This document shows positions 18,832 through 27,564 of a stretch of DNA of 64,000 nucleotides, piece after piece. Source of the stretch: Saprospiraceae bacterium. GTDB lineage: Bacteria; Bacteroidota; Bacteroidia; Chitinophagales; Saprospiraceae. The DNA lies in assembly GCA_020629715.1 (NCBI GenBank), contig JAHDCU010000002.1, forward strand, positions 186,001-250,000, given 5' to 3'. The notes below the pieces were generated by a model. That model ran no database searches. It was given only the letters and a program-made list of their open reading frames with translations, and was not told the DNA's origin. Every line of letters starts with the position of its first letter. Position 1 is the first letter of the stretch. The position numbers and the translations under genes are program-made.

Positions 18832-19401
18832 ATGCAATTACTGGACGACTTAGACGACATAAGTAATATACTTGAAGACGACGGGGTAATACTCCACCCC
18901 ACAGATACAATATGGGGCTTAGCTTGCTCTTTAAAATCACGTGTCGCCATAGAACGTATCTACAATATCAAAAAACGACCAGCTGATAAACCATGTCTAT
19001 TGCTAGTAAGCAGTATCAGCATGCTTAAAAACTATGTAGAGGATATACATCCAAGGGTAGAAACGTTGCTTACATTTCATAAAAAGCCTCTGACTGTCAT
19101 ATATCCCAAGGGAATTAATGTCCCAGACAAATTATTAAATGAACATGGAAATGTTGCCATAAGACTTGTAGATCACAAACTGACTAAGGACATCATCGAA
19201 CATACAGGATCTCCTATAGTCTCTACATCAGCTAACTTTAGTGGTTCTCCATTTCCTAATTCGTTTGATGACATTGATCCTAAGCTGATAGAGTTGGTAG
19301 ATTATACCTCATACCAAGAACGAAAGACTAAATCACCTGCTACCCCAAGTGTAATAGCTAGTTATGATGAAAAGGGGGAACTGATATTTATTAGAAGTTG
19401 A
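18832..19401 (+). CDS. Sua5/YciO/YrdC family threonylcarbamoyl-AMP synthase
   Basis: A 189-residue YrdC-domain protein. Members of the TsaC/Sua5 branch form threonylcarbamoyl-AMP from threonine, bicarbonate and ATP for the t6A37 modification of tRNA. Visible signatures are VILHPTDTIWGLACS, then IYNIKKRPADKPCLLLVSS, then VAIRLVDH, and the PIVSTSANFSG motif near residue 135. The ATG at 18832 is preferred over the upstream frame start at 18793 because the domain begins at once. As a single-domain protein it could be TsaC-like or belong to the less understood YciO branch. It is divergent from the PKD-protein gene. Confidence 0.85.
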   Translation: MQLLDDLDDISNILEDDGVILHPTDTIWGLACSLKSRVAIERIYNIKKRPADKPCLLLVSSISMLKNYVEDIHPRVETLLTFHKKPLTVIYPKGINVPDKLLNEHGNVAIRLVDHKLTKDIIEHTGSPIVSTSANFSGSPFPNSFDDIDPKLIELVDYTSYQERKTKSPATPSVIASYDEKGELIFIRS

Positions 19402-19410
19402 ATCATAGAA

Positions 19411-19442
19411 AAAGGGAGAATTGAATGATCAATTCTCCCTTA
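19411..19442. terminator. Terminator between converging genes
   Basis: AGGGAGAATTG (19413-19423) pairs with CAATTCTCCCT (19430-19440) over eleven bases with a six-base loop. It lies just after the Sua5-like gene and before the end of the converging lamin-tail gene, and may serve both. The T tract is weak. Confidence 0.65.
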
Positions 19443-19468
19443 TAAATTTCATACAAGAATAAGCTATT

Positions 19469-22042
19469 CTAATACTTTGCTATTTTAAAAGTCTTCGCTC
19501 TACCTTCTACTTCAAGCTCTAGCAAAAATAACCCCGCTGCGAATTTATTGACATAGATTTTGTCAGATAATGGGCCTGCTTGTACAAGCTGTCCTCTCAT
19601 ATCACGAAGTATATAATTACCTCCTCCTGAATAATCGGTATCAAATTGAATAAATATCACATCATTCACCAATGTATTAACAGGGCTAACAGTGGTTAAG
19701 TCGACATTTTGATTATTCACCATTTGATCAAAGTCATCTAGATATCTAGGTAGGATTTGATAGCCCGAGTCGAAAGGTGCCTCACTATCAAACTGACCAC
19801 CAATACCAGTCAGATTGAAAGGAGCTGTAGGTGCAGGCATACTGCTAAGCTCAGTATCATTATCGATCCGCATATCATATATATTGGTTCCATCAGTAAG
19901 TTCTACATTGAATCCACCTCCATCTCCTTCCCATTGAGATATATTGACATAAGTCAAGTTATTGATCGTCACAAGACGACTCTCTGTATCTTCTGTAAGC
20001 TCGGTTATTACAACTGGTTCAACAAGGTCAACACCAGAATTCAACACTTTAAGTGAATCAAAATCAAACTCTGTAAGACCGTTAAATTGATCTACCTTAC
20101 CTTTCAGTTCTATCTCATCACCTTCAACGGCAGGGATCACAGGTGATCCTATGAAACGTATACCATCACCTGTATCAGGATCAATGAGCGTAAGACTAAG
20201 ACCAGAAGTACTAAGATTGACTCCATGTACTACTCCACTTATAGTGGCATTCATTCCATCATTAGTTGCCGTACCATCCGCATTATTGACCTTAAGGTCG
20301 CTTATCTCCATTGCTGGATATTCTATTTCTGATACGACATACGGGTCGATATCTGTCATACGTCTAGGTAAAAGCTGATATCCTTCTGTATAAGGGGCAC
20401 TATTGTCAAATTGACTTCCTATACCAATGATATCAAAAGTACCTGATGGTGCTTCCATACTAGATAGATCTACATCATTATCGATTCGGATATTATAGGT
20501 ATTCGTACCATCTGTAACATCTACATTAAATCCTCCACCGTTGCCTTCCCAATCTGCAGGATCAACTAAAGACACATCTTCTATTTTAACCAACATTGAT
20601 TCTGTAGATTCATCAAGCACGGTTACAGCCGCTGGATCTACTAACGCATTGTTTTGACTTATCAAAGTCACTCCATCAAGGGATATCTGCGTCAATCCAT
20701 TAAAGTGCCCCACTGTACCTGAGACTTCTATCAAATCACCTTCCGTAAGGGTATACCCAAAATTGTCACCTCCTGAAAACAGACCGATACCCGTACTCAA
20801 TGATTCATCGATTAAGGTAAATTGCAAGCCTGATGGACGAAGATTAGATCCATGTGCTATGCCTCTGACCAGGACGTTTTCACCATTCAAGAGTGGTACT
20901 CCGTCAGCATCTGTCATTCTGATCTCGGCAATTGTTGCACCGCAAATGCTTTCGCTTCCTGGGTTACCAACTATCGTAAACCCTTGATACATGCCAGCCT
21001 CATTTCCCGATGAGACTTGCCAGTTACTGGGATCATTATTATCAGATTCTATATTACATAGATTAATGCTTGCAACATTGTTAATTGACCTAGGCCAATC
21101 TTCTTCAAAGAAATTGTAATCAATTCGCTCTAAGACGTTTTGCTCCGCATCAATTATAATAATTGAATCGCCATAATTCGATAAAGTATCTGATGACTGC
21201 GATTTCCATTCGATGGATTCTGTATTGAATACTCCAGAATAAGTATCAGAATTATGCGTCAAAACGAGATAAGAGCTTTTATCCAATTGCGTTGTGGCAG
21301 GAAATGTAAAATCAATTAAAGTAGTCTGAAAGCTTACATTGGATAAATCAAGAAGCTTATCAGAAGCATTGTATAATTCAACGTATTCTAATGAATCTAA
21401 ACCACCTGGATCATTAATATATAATTCCGTAATCACAATATCTCCAGCTACTGGAGCTTCAGCCATTATTGGATCACAAAGATCTGATGCAGCCGCTGCA
21501 CCAGGCGTACCTTTTACTGCCATACCATTGACCATGGCTCCGATATCTGTGTTAGATGCTCTCCAGTTGAGTCCATCATTGTTATCACCTTGAAGGTCAC
21601 ACAGCTCAATGGATGCACCAGCACCATTAGTGCCGTCCGCAAATGTTGGCCATGTACCGCTATTCATATAATCGACGTAGTCTACCTCAGTACCATTATT
21701 ATCCAATAGCTGAATATCTTCGCCACCATTACTCAAACTACCATCATCCCACTGAGTACAACTTACTCCTAAGGCCGACATCATAGCACCAGCATTTTTA
21801 CACAACAGTAAATAGTTACCAGCAGCAATGGATTCTGATGTAAAATCATGCATCACTCCTTGCCCGAAGGTGAAACCATTTAACAATACCTCCTGATTAG
21901 AAGCATTGTAAAGTTCTATATATTCTAATGAGTCAGCACCTGACTCTGGAGGGTTGTACATAATCTCAGAGATAACAACCTGCGTATGACTAACCAATGC
22001 CACAAATACGAATGAAATGAGAAGTGTAAGTTTTTTTATCAT
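19469..22042 (-). CDS. Lamin-tail-domain secreted protein with T9SS tail
   Basis: A secreted protein of 857 residues with signal KKLTLLISFVFVALVSHTQ. Two lamin-tail beta-sandwich domains come first (VVISEIMYNPPESGADSLEY and IVITELYINDPGGLDSLEYV, each followed by VELYNAS or IELYNAS). Then two internal repeats of about 190 residues follow, each with an OB-like strand pattern: 'G.A/VHG.NL..SGL..TLID', 'DLIEVSGTVGHFNGLTQI' or its counterpart, 'WEG.GGGFNV..TDGTN.Y..RIDND' and 'GYQ.LPR'. The last 75 residues are a type A T9SS sorting domain ending FKIAKY. Lamin-tail domains in secreted bacterial proteins accompany nucleases and adhesins; I see no nuclease motif here, so a binding role is likelier. 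Confidence 0.85.
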   Translation of the reverse strand: MIKKLTLLISFVFVALVSHTQVVISEIMYNPPESGADSLEYIELYNASNQEVLLNGFTFGQGVMHDFTSESIAAGNYLLLCKNAGAMMSALGVSCTQWDDGSLSNGGEDIQLLDNNGTEVDYVDYMNSGTWPTFADGTNGAGASIELCDLQGDNNDGLNWRASNTDIGAMVNGMAVKGTPGAAAASDLCDPIMAEAPVAGDIVITELYINDPGGLDSLEYVELYNASDKLLDLSNVSFQTTLIDFTFPATTQLDKSSYLVLTHNSDTYSGVFNTESIEWKSQSSDTLSNYGDSIIIIDAEQNVLERIDYNFFEEDWPRSINNVASINLCNIESDNNDPSNWQVSSGNEAGMYQGFTIVGNPGSESICGATIAEIRMTDADGVPLLNGENVLVRGIAHGSNLRPSGLQFTLIDESLSTGIGLFSGGDNFGYTLTEGDLIEVSGTVGHFNGLTQISLDGVTLISQNNALVDPAAVTVLDESTESMLVKIEDVSLVDPADWEGNGGGFNVDVTDGTNTYNIRIDNDVDLSSMEAPSGTFDIIGIGSQFDNSAPYTEGYQLLPRRMTDIDPYVVSEIEYPAMEISDLKVNNADGTATNDGMNATISGVVHGVNLSTSGLSLTLIDPDTGDGIRFIGSPVIPAVEGDEIELKGKVDQFNGLTEFDFDSLKVLNSGVDLVEPVVITELTEDTESRLVTINNLTYVNISQWEGDGGGFNVELTDGTNIYDMRIDNDTELSSMPAPTAPFNLTGIGGQFDSEAPFDSGYQILPRYLDDFDQMVNNQNVDLTTVSPVNTLVNDVIFIQFDTDYSGGGNYILRDMRGQLVQAGPLSDKIYVNKFAAGLFLLELEVEGRAKTFKIAKY

Positions 22043-22069
22043 CGTTCAATTTTTTTGAAAATATACCAC

Positions 22070-22102
22070 AAAAAAAGGGCAATCAGTTGATTGCCCTTTT
22101 CA
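22070..22102 (-). terminator. Rho-independent terminator after the second TonB receptor
   Basis: GGGCAATCAGTTGATTGCCC, an eight-pair stem with a four-base loop, flanked by A7 on the left and T4 on the right, so it can work in both directions. On the minus strand the stem is followed by seven T residues. Confidence 0.85.
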
Positions 22103-22126
22103 ATTTATCGTTAATTATGATATTCT

Positions 22127-24715
22127 TTAGTAAGAATACTTAACAGATAGATTCCATGTTCTTCCATTTCCATTTAAGAAACCGAAAGGATCTGTTTGAT
22201 TTAAGAAATCAGCATCTAATAAGTTTTTGATATTACCAGTAATGCTAATAATTCTACCGTTAAGATCAAGATTATAAGAAGCACCTAGATCAAATAAGTT
22301 ATAAGCATCTAGTGTTCCAAAATCTTCTGTCAAAAACTGATCATCACTATCAAAGTTGATATTGTTGATATAGATATTATCATAGAAATTATAATCTAGG
22401 AATATTGATAATGCATCAAATGCTCTATAATCAAGTCCAACTCCAAATGAAGTCTGAGGTGCATTAGGTACATGTACCCCTTTATTATCTAATCCATCTA
22501 CATTAGAGATTTCTACTCCAGTATCGTCATTAAAGTTTTGAACAGATTCTACACCATCAAATACCCAATCACCAAATGAAGCAAATGCCTTTACGGTAAA
22601 ATCTTGAATTCTGTACTTAGCATCTAGCTCTAAACCTGAGTGTACCTGTGCTAAACCTCTCTGCACTTGTCTCTGAGCGAAATCATCAGACTCGTCATCT
22701 GCAGTTCCGTTATCATTATTGAAAACAGCCACATTTGTTCTATTCGCCCACGAAGTTGTATATACATTTACATTTGCTTCGAAGTTTGACTGTGTATACT
22801 TGTACCCAGCTTCTAGACCTATAACTTCTTCGTTAGATACACCTTCTCCGTTACCAGCAGTCAATAGTTCATTAGAATATCTGATGTTACTGAATATATT
22901 ATCTAAGAAAGGCTGACGAGAGTAGAATCCAGCGTTAGCAAACACTACATTGTTATCATTTACACTATAAGATGCTCCTGCTTTTATGTTATAACCTACT
23001 TTAGAAACTTTCTCTGATTTTCCTTGATCAGCCCATCTACCTTCTCTTTGGTAAGACTGATTAGATAATGCACCTTGAGCAAATACTGAAAATGCGTCGT
23101 CAGAATACTCTAATTGAGTAAACAATCCTTGATAATTAATCTGCTCTGAATAGTCGTACGCAATTCTTTGGTCTTCGCTAGCAAAATTGAAAAGTGCCGT
23201 CCATGGGTCTGGATTGAAAACGTCCGATTGTACAGCATCTCCAGAACGAGTTGCATGTCTAAAGTTATCATTCCATCCATCAAGACCTAAAAGATTTGCA
23301 AATTGACGGAAGTGATCTCCAGTGTAGAATCTAAAATCAGCACCAACACTCCAATTTAAATTTTCCGCAAGGTTTGTTTCGAAGTTAGTTACATTTCCAT
23401 ACCATTGGTGATTATTCATAGAAGCTCTTAAGGCATAATTACCTGAGAATGACCCTAGACCATCGTCATCTGCTCTGTTATTTGAATCGATAGCATCGAA
23501 GTCAACTTGACCAGCAGCAGTTCTCACTCTATTCGCAGAGCTACCGAAAGGTCCTGTTCCACCACCTCTACCGAAAGAAGCATAAAGAACAGATGCAAGT
23601 TTAGACTTTTCGCTTACGTCATAATCCCAACTCAAGTTTATTACAGGCTTGTGATAGAAATTTCTTCTTTCAGATTCCCACGCTCCTTCATACTCACCCC
23701 AGTGTTGGTTAAACTTAGGAGTTTCTTCTAGCGTTTCTCTCGTTTGTGACCATCTCTGACCATGCCATTGTGGAGCACCTGTTACTAAGAAATTGAATGT
23801 ATGCTTTTCGCTTGGCTTATATCCTAATGAGAGGAAGTAGTTCTGTCCTTGACCTCTTGTACCTTCAGCCCATTTGTTATCCGCCTGCCAGTGATCCAAG
23901 AGCATAGTAAATGCCCATTTTCCTTGAAGACCTGTGCTGTAAGACGCAGTAGCTTTTAGATAACCATCGTTTCCTACCATTATTCTACCATAACCTCCTT
24001 GAGCATTGTCGATAGTTTTAGTCACGATATTGATCGTACCACCTACAGAAGAAATGGCCAACTTAGAAGAACCTAATCCTCTTTGGATCTGAACTGCTGA
24101 AGCTACATCAGACATTCCTGACCAGTTAGACCAGTACATTCTACCGTCTTCCATTCCGTTTATTGGCTGACCATTCAAAAGGAAAGCTGTATTGATTTGG
24201 TTAAATCCTCTTGTAAACATCTGAGAATCTCCAAATCCTGTTTGATTTGATACATAGATAGAAGGTGTATTTTTCATCACCTCTGGAAACTCTACGTTAC
24301 CAACAGACTTGGTCTGAATTTCTCTAAGCCCAATTGTAGAAACGGCTACTGGAGTACGTCTATCTTGTACGATATCCATAACACCTGTTACTACGATCTC
24401 ATCTAAACCTATACCGTCAGTACTTAGCATTAATGATCCTAAATCAGCCGTTCCGTTCGCGACAACAGAAATCATTTTTTCCATTGTACGGTAACCTACA
24501 TATGACACCTCCATAGTGTGATCTCCAGCAGGAAGATTATCTAATCTGAACATACCATCGACATCAGTAATTGTTCCGATGGAAGTTCCTTTAATCATGA
24601 CAGAAGCACCTATCAAGGCTTCACCGCCATCCATAACTTTACCTTTTACTGCTCCCTGACCAAACATGGCCAATGCAAACAGTGAGAATACAAAAGTGTA
24701 AATAGTTTTTTTCAT
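22127..24715 (-). CDS. TonB-dependent receptor with carboxypeptidase-like N-terminus
   Basis: An 862-residue receptor with signal KKTIYTFVFSLFALAMFGQ, a carboxypeptidase-regulatory-like domain at about residues 20-95 (GEALIGASVMIKGTSIGTIT; LPAGDHTMEVSYVGYRT), a plug (VMKNTPSIYVSNQTGFGDSQ; TRGFNQINTAFLLNGQPING; GGTINIVTKTID) and a large aromatic-rich barrel ending TWNLSVKYSY with a terminal Tyr. The N-terminal part resembles SusC, but no SusD gene is next to it and the canonical SusC 'TonB box plus SusD' layout is missing. The frame is open to 24814, but the ATG at 24715 gives the signal peptide. It has a promoter box and its own terminator, so it is monocistronic. Confidence 0.92.
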   Translation of the reverse strand: MKKTIYTFVFSLFALAMFGQGAVKGKVMDGGEALIGASVMIKGTSIGTITDVDGMFRLDNLPAGDHTMEVSYVGYRTMEKMISVVANGTADLGSLMLSTDGIGLDEIVVTGVMDIVQDRRTPVAVSTIGLREIQTKSVGNVEFPEVMKNTPSIYVSNQTGFGDSQMFTRGFNQINTAFLLNGQPINGMEDGRMYWSNWSGMSDVASAVQIQRGLGSSKLAISSVGGTINIVTKTIDNAQGGYGRIMVGNDGYLKATASYSTGLQGKWAFTMLLDHWQADNKWAEGTRGQGQNYFLSLGYKPSEKHTFNFLVTGAPQWHGQRWSQTRETLEETPKFNQHWGEYEGAWESERRNFYHKPVINLSWDYDVSEKSKLASVLYASFGRGGGTGPFGSSANRVRTAAGQVDFDAIDSNNRADDDGLGSFSGNYALRASMNNHQWYGNVTNFETNLAENLNWSVGADFRFYTGDHFRQFANLLGLDGWNDNFRHATRSGDAVQSDVFNPDPWTALFNFASEDQRIAYDYSEQINYQGLFTQLEYSDDAFSVFAQGALSNQSYQREGRWADQGKSEKVSKVGYNIKAGASYSVNDNNVVFANAGFYSRQPFLDNIFSNIRYSNELLTAGNGEGVSNEEVIGLEAGYKYTQSNFEANVNVYTTSWANRTNVAVFNNDNGTADDESDDFAQRQVQRGLAQVHSGLELDAKYRIQDFTVKAFASFGDWVFDGVESVQNFNDDTGVEISNVDGLDNKGVHVPNAPQTSFGVGLDYRAFDALSIFLDYNFYDNIYINNINFDSDDQFLTEDFGTLDAYNLFDLGASYNLDLNGRIISITGNIKNLLDADFLNQTDPFGFLNGNGRTWNLSVKYSY

Positions 24716-24758
24716 TGCAAGATTGATTTTGTACAATAGTTTTAATGCTTTAATGCTA

Positions 24759-24766
24759 CAAAGATA
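24759..24766 (-). promoter_or_regulatory. -7 promoter box TATCTTTG for the second TonB receptor
   Basis: Exact TAnnTTTG match on the minus strand, 43 bases before the ATG at 24715. It supports this start over the longer frame, whose ATG lies upstream of the box. Confidence 0.55.
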
Positions 24767-24857
24767 CAAGCAAAAGTGACATATATGAATTTTTAATATA
24801 AATGTAATCCACATTTATTCTTAATAGAATGTTAACAACTTTGGAAGCAAATTAACA

Positions 24858-25649
24858 TTAAGATAACAGTGCATCTCTTTTCATTCGCTGGGCATCATTA
24901 CCTAAGTAAGCATCTATCATATAGTGAGCCAAATAGATGATAGGTGTTAAACCAATGGCCACAAAAAATTTAAAAATATAATTAACCAACCCTATAGCTA
25001 AGACTCTAGTCAAGTCCCAATCTGCACCGATATAAAAAGCAACAATCAAAACAACAAAACTATCAACGAACTGACTTACTAATGTACTACCAGTAGCTCT
25101 TAACCAAACTTTCGAATCTCCAGTTGCTTTTTTTATTTTTTGAAATACTAAAACATCTAGAAACTGTCCTACCAAAAAAGCGATCAGCGATCCAATAATA
25201 ATCCAACCACCCTGCCCCATGACCTTTGCAAAGGCCAACTGCATATCTGGCACTTCCCCTCCAGCGATTGCTGACAACATACCACTTTCGTTTTGCCACC
25301 AGGTATTGGGAGGTAATTGGATAGCCAAGTATAGCATAAGGAAAGAAAACAAAATCAACAATACTGCTCCATAACTCAAAAATTTGACACCTCTCTTACC
25401 ATAATACTCATTGATAATATCCGTCATGACGAATACAACGGGCCATAGCAATACGCCTGCAGTCAAATCAAAACCAAGTCCTTGGACACCAAGAATCGTC
25501 CAATCCATGGAGTCTTTGCCAAAGACGGATTCCAATGAAAATATTTTTATACCTATAAACTCAGCCACCAATGCATTGGTAAGAAAAAGACCTCCCAGCA
25601 TGAGGAACAACCTTGTTGGTTTATCTTGAAGAAAGTTATTTTGACTCAC
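24858..25649 (-). CDS. Queuosine precursor transporter, VUT/YhhQ family
   Basis: A 263-residue integral membrane protein with about six to seven hydrophobic helices. Family signatures are FLTNALVAEFIGIKIF in the first helix, FVMTDIINEYYGKRGVKFLSYG (conserved TDI-NEYYGK), and VGQFLDVLVFQKIK. YhhQ-type proteins import the queuosine precursor preQ0 or preQ1 or related bases for tRNA modification. The protein is somewhat longer than E. coli YhhQ, with an extended loop around residues 110-135. It is divergent from the Hsp70 gene. No queuosine biosynthesis gene is in the window, so salvage is inferred from the family only. Confidence 0.88.
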   Translation of the reverse strand: MSQNNFLQDKPTRLFLMLGGLFLTNALVAEFIGIKIFSLESVFGKDSMDWTILGVQGLGFDLTAGVLLWPVVFVMTDIINEYYGKRGVKFLSYGAVLLILFSFLMLYLAIQLPPNTWWQNESGMLSAIAGGEVPDMQLAFAKVMGQGGWIIIGSLIAFLVGQFLDVLVFQKIKKATGDSKVWLRATGSTLVSQFVDSFVVLIVAFYIGADWDLTRVLAIGLVNYIFKFFVAIGLTPIIYLAHYMIDAYLGNDAQRMKRDALLS

Positions 25650-25659
25650 GTATTGAGAT

Positions 25660-25667
25660 TATCTTTG
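25660..25667 (+). promoter_or_regulatory. -7 promoter box TATCTTTG before the hscA-like gene
   Basis: Exact TAnnTTTG match, 58 bases before the ATG at 25726. A TTG at 25641-25643 lies 16 bases upstream, slightly closer than the usual -33 spacing. Confidence 0.5.
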
Positions 25668-25725
25668 TTAAGATATGAAACCTGTAGCTGAAGTCACTGT
25701 TTCATATCCATAGAAAATAAAAAGT

Positions 25726-27564
25726 ATGGCAAAGATTCCAATTAATATTAAAACTGGGGAAGTAGAGCAATCTAATGACAACATTATTATCGGAATTGAT
25801 TTAGGCACAACGAACAGCCTAGTCGCTTATACTAAAGGAGGTACGACTCGGATAGTCACTGATAGTTGCGGGACATCTAAGCTAGTACCTTCAATTATTC
25901 ATTTTGATGAAAAAGGCCAAATCATCGTTGGCGAACAGGCAAAGCTAAAAAGGATTACACATCCTGAAAGAACCATATACTCCGCAAAGCGATTATTAGG
26001 AAAATCATTTTCCGATCTATCTGCTTATAAGGACCAACTGGCATATACCATTATCGATAATCAAGATGATGAGCTCGTCAAAGTATCCATAGACGGAAAA
26101 TACTATAGCCCTATCACGCTAAGCGCAGAAATCCTCAAAGCATTAAAGGCAAGAGTTGAGGAATATTTAAAAACAAATATATCTAAAGCAGTCATTACCG
26201 TACCAGCTTACTTCAATGATAGTCAGAGACAAGCGACTAGAGATGCTGGAAAACTAGCTGGACTAGATGTCATGCGTATTGTAAATGAGCCTACTGCGGC
26301 TTCACTGGCATATGGAATCGGACTTCAAGATAACAAGGACGCAAAAATCGCGGTCTACGACCTGGGAGGAGGTACTTTTGATATATCGGTATTGAATATA
26401 GAGGATGGCATATTTGAAGTTCTCTCCACCAATGGAGACACATTTTTAGGTGGTGATGATATTGATAATCTGATCATCGATTATTGGGCTCAAAGACACG
26501 ATTTAGCAAATATTTCTAAGGCTGAAATAAAAGCATATGCAGAAGAAGCAAAAATACATCTCAGTAGTCATAATGAGTATGAAAAACGCTTAGATGATAT
26601 CATTTTGCAAATCAGCAAAACACAATTTGAAAAGCTTTTGGACGAAATCATAGACAAGACCCTAGAGATGTGTGACGCTGCCCTAAAGGATGCAGAATTG
26701 TCTAAAGAAGACTTAGATGAAGTGGTACTTGTAGGTGGCAGTACTCGGTCACCGAGGATTAAAGAAAAACTTCAGAAATACTTTGGCACCAAGATCAATG
26801 ACAGCCACAATCCAGATGAAGTTGTTGCGTTAGGTGCAGCTATACAAGCAGATATTTTAGCGGGAAATCGAGATGATATACTACTGCTCGACGTTACTCC
26901 ACTTTCGTTAGGTATAGAAACTGTAGGTGGTCTTATGGATACTATTATCGCTCGCAACTCCAAAGTGCCTACCAGAGCGGGACGACAATATACTACCTCT
27001 GTGGACGGTCAGAGCAAACTCAAAGTTTCGGTCTATCAAGGAGAACGAGACTTGGTAAAAGATAATCGAAAGCTTGGTGAATTTATACTAACGGATATTC
27101 CACCAATGCCGGCGGGCATCCCTAAAATCGAGATTAGATTTTTACTTAATGCAGACGGCATACTCGAAGTACAAGCTGAAGAGCTCCGATCCAAGGTGAT
27201 GACTGCCGTAGAAATAAGATCTCAATACGGCATCTCTGAAGAAGAAATGGCACTCATGCTCATCGAATCTATTAAAAACGCCGAGTCTGATATGCAAATA
27301 AGATCCTTGCTAGAGTCTAAAAATGAAGCCAATAACATCTTGCTATCCGTAGATCGATTTATCCAGCAAAACAAAGAATGGTTGAATCCTAGTCAGATCA
27401 AGGAAATTGCACTAAGACATGACCAACTCAAAGCAGAAATGCAACTTGATGACAAAGATAAAATTGAACAAGCCATGACTGCACTAAACGACTATACTAC
27501 TCCACTTGCTCATGAAGCATTGGATCATCACATAGGTAAAAGTCTCAAAGGAACGACTATATGA
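25726..27564 (+). CDS. HscA-like Hsp70 chaperone
   Basis: A complete Hsp70 of 612 residues. The ATPase domain has [14 protein letters not shown] (phosphate 1 loop), [14 protein letters not shown] (phosphate 2) and [13 protein letters not shown] (adenosine motif). The substrate-binding domain follows, with [17 protein letters not shown], then [14 protein letters not shown], and a helical lid. The C-terminus lacks the EEVD-like or acidic DnaK tail, and the N-terminus has the extension [18 protein letters not shown]. Both fit the HscA branch, which helps move Fe-S clusters from the scaffold IscU to target proteins. No IscU or HscB gene is adjacent, so a specific Fe-S role is only inferred. Its stop overlaps the start of the DUF255 lipoprotein gene in ATGA. 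Confidence 0.88.
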   Translation: MAKIPINIKTGEVEQSNDNIIIGIDLGTTNSLVAYTKGGTTRIVTDSCGTSKLVPSIIHFDEKGQIIVGEQAKLKRITHPERTIYSAKRLLGKSFSDLSAYKDQLAYTIIDNQDDELVKVSIDGKYYSPITLSAEILKALKARVEEYLKTNISKAVITVPAYFNDSQRQATRDAGKLAGLDVMRIVNEPTAASLAYGIGLQDNKDAKIAVYDLGGGTFDISVLNIEDGIFEVLSTNGDTFLGGDDIDNLIIDYWAQRHDLANISKAEIKAYAEEAKIHLSSHNEYEKRLDDIILQISKTQFEKLLDEIIDKTLEMCDAALKDAELSKEDLDEVVLVGGSTRSPRIKEKLQKYFGTKINDSHNPDEVVALGAAIQADILAGNRDDILLLDVTPLSLGIETVGGLMDTIIARNSKVPTRAGRQYTTSVDGQSKLKVSVYQGERDLVKDNRKLGEFILTDIPPMPAGIPKIEIRFLLNADGILEVQAEELRSKVMTAVEIRSQYGISEEEMALMLIESIKNAESDMQIRSLLESKNEANNILLSVDRFIQQNKEWLNPSQIKEIALRHDQLKAEMQLDDKDKIEQAMTALNDYTTPLAHEALDHHIGKSLKGTTI

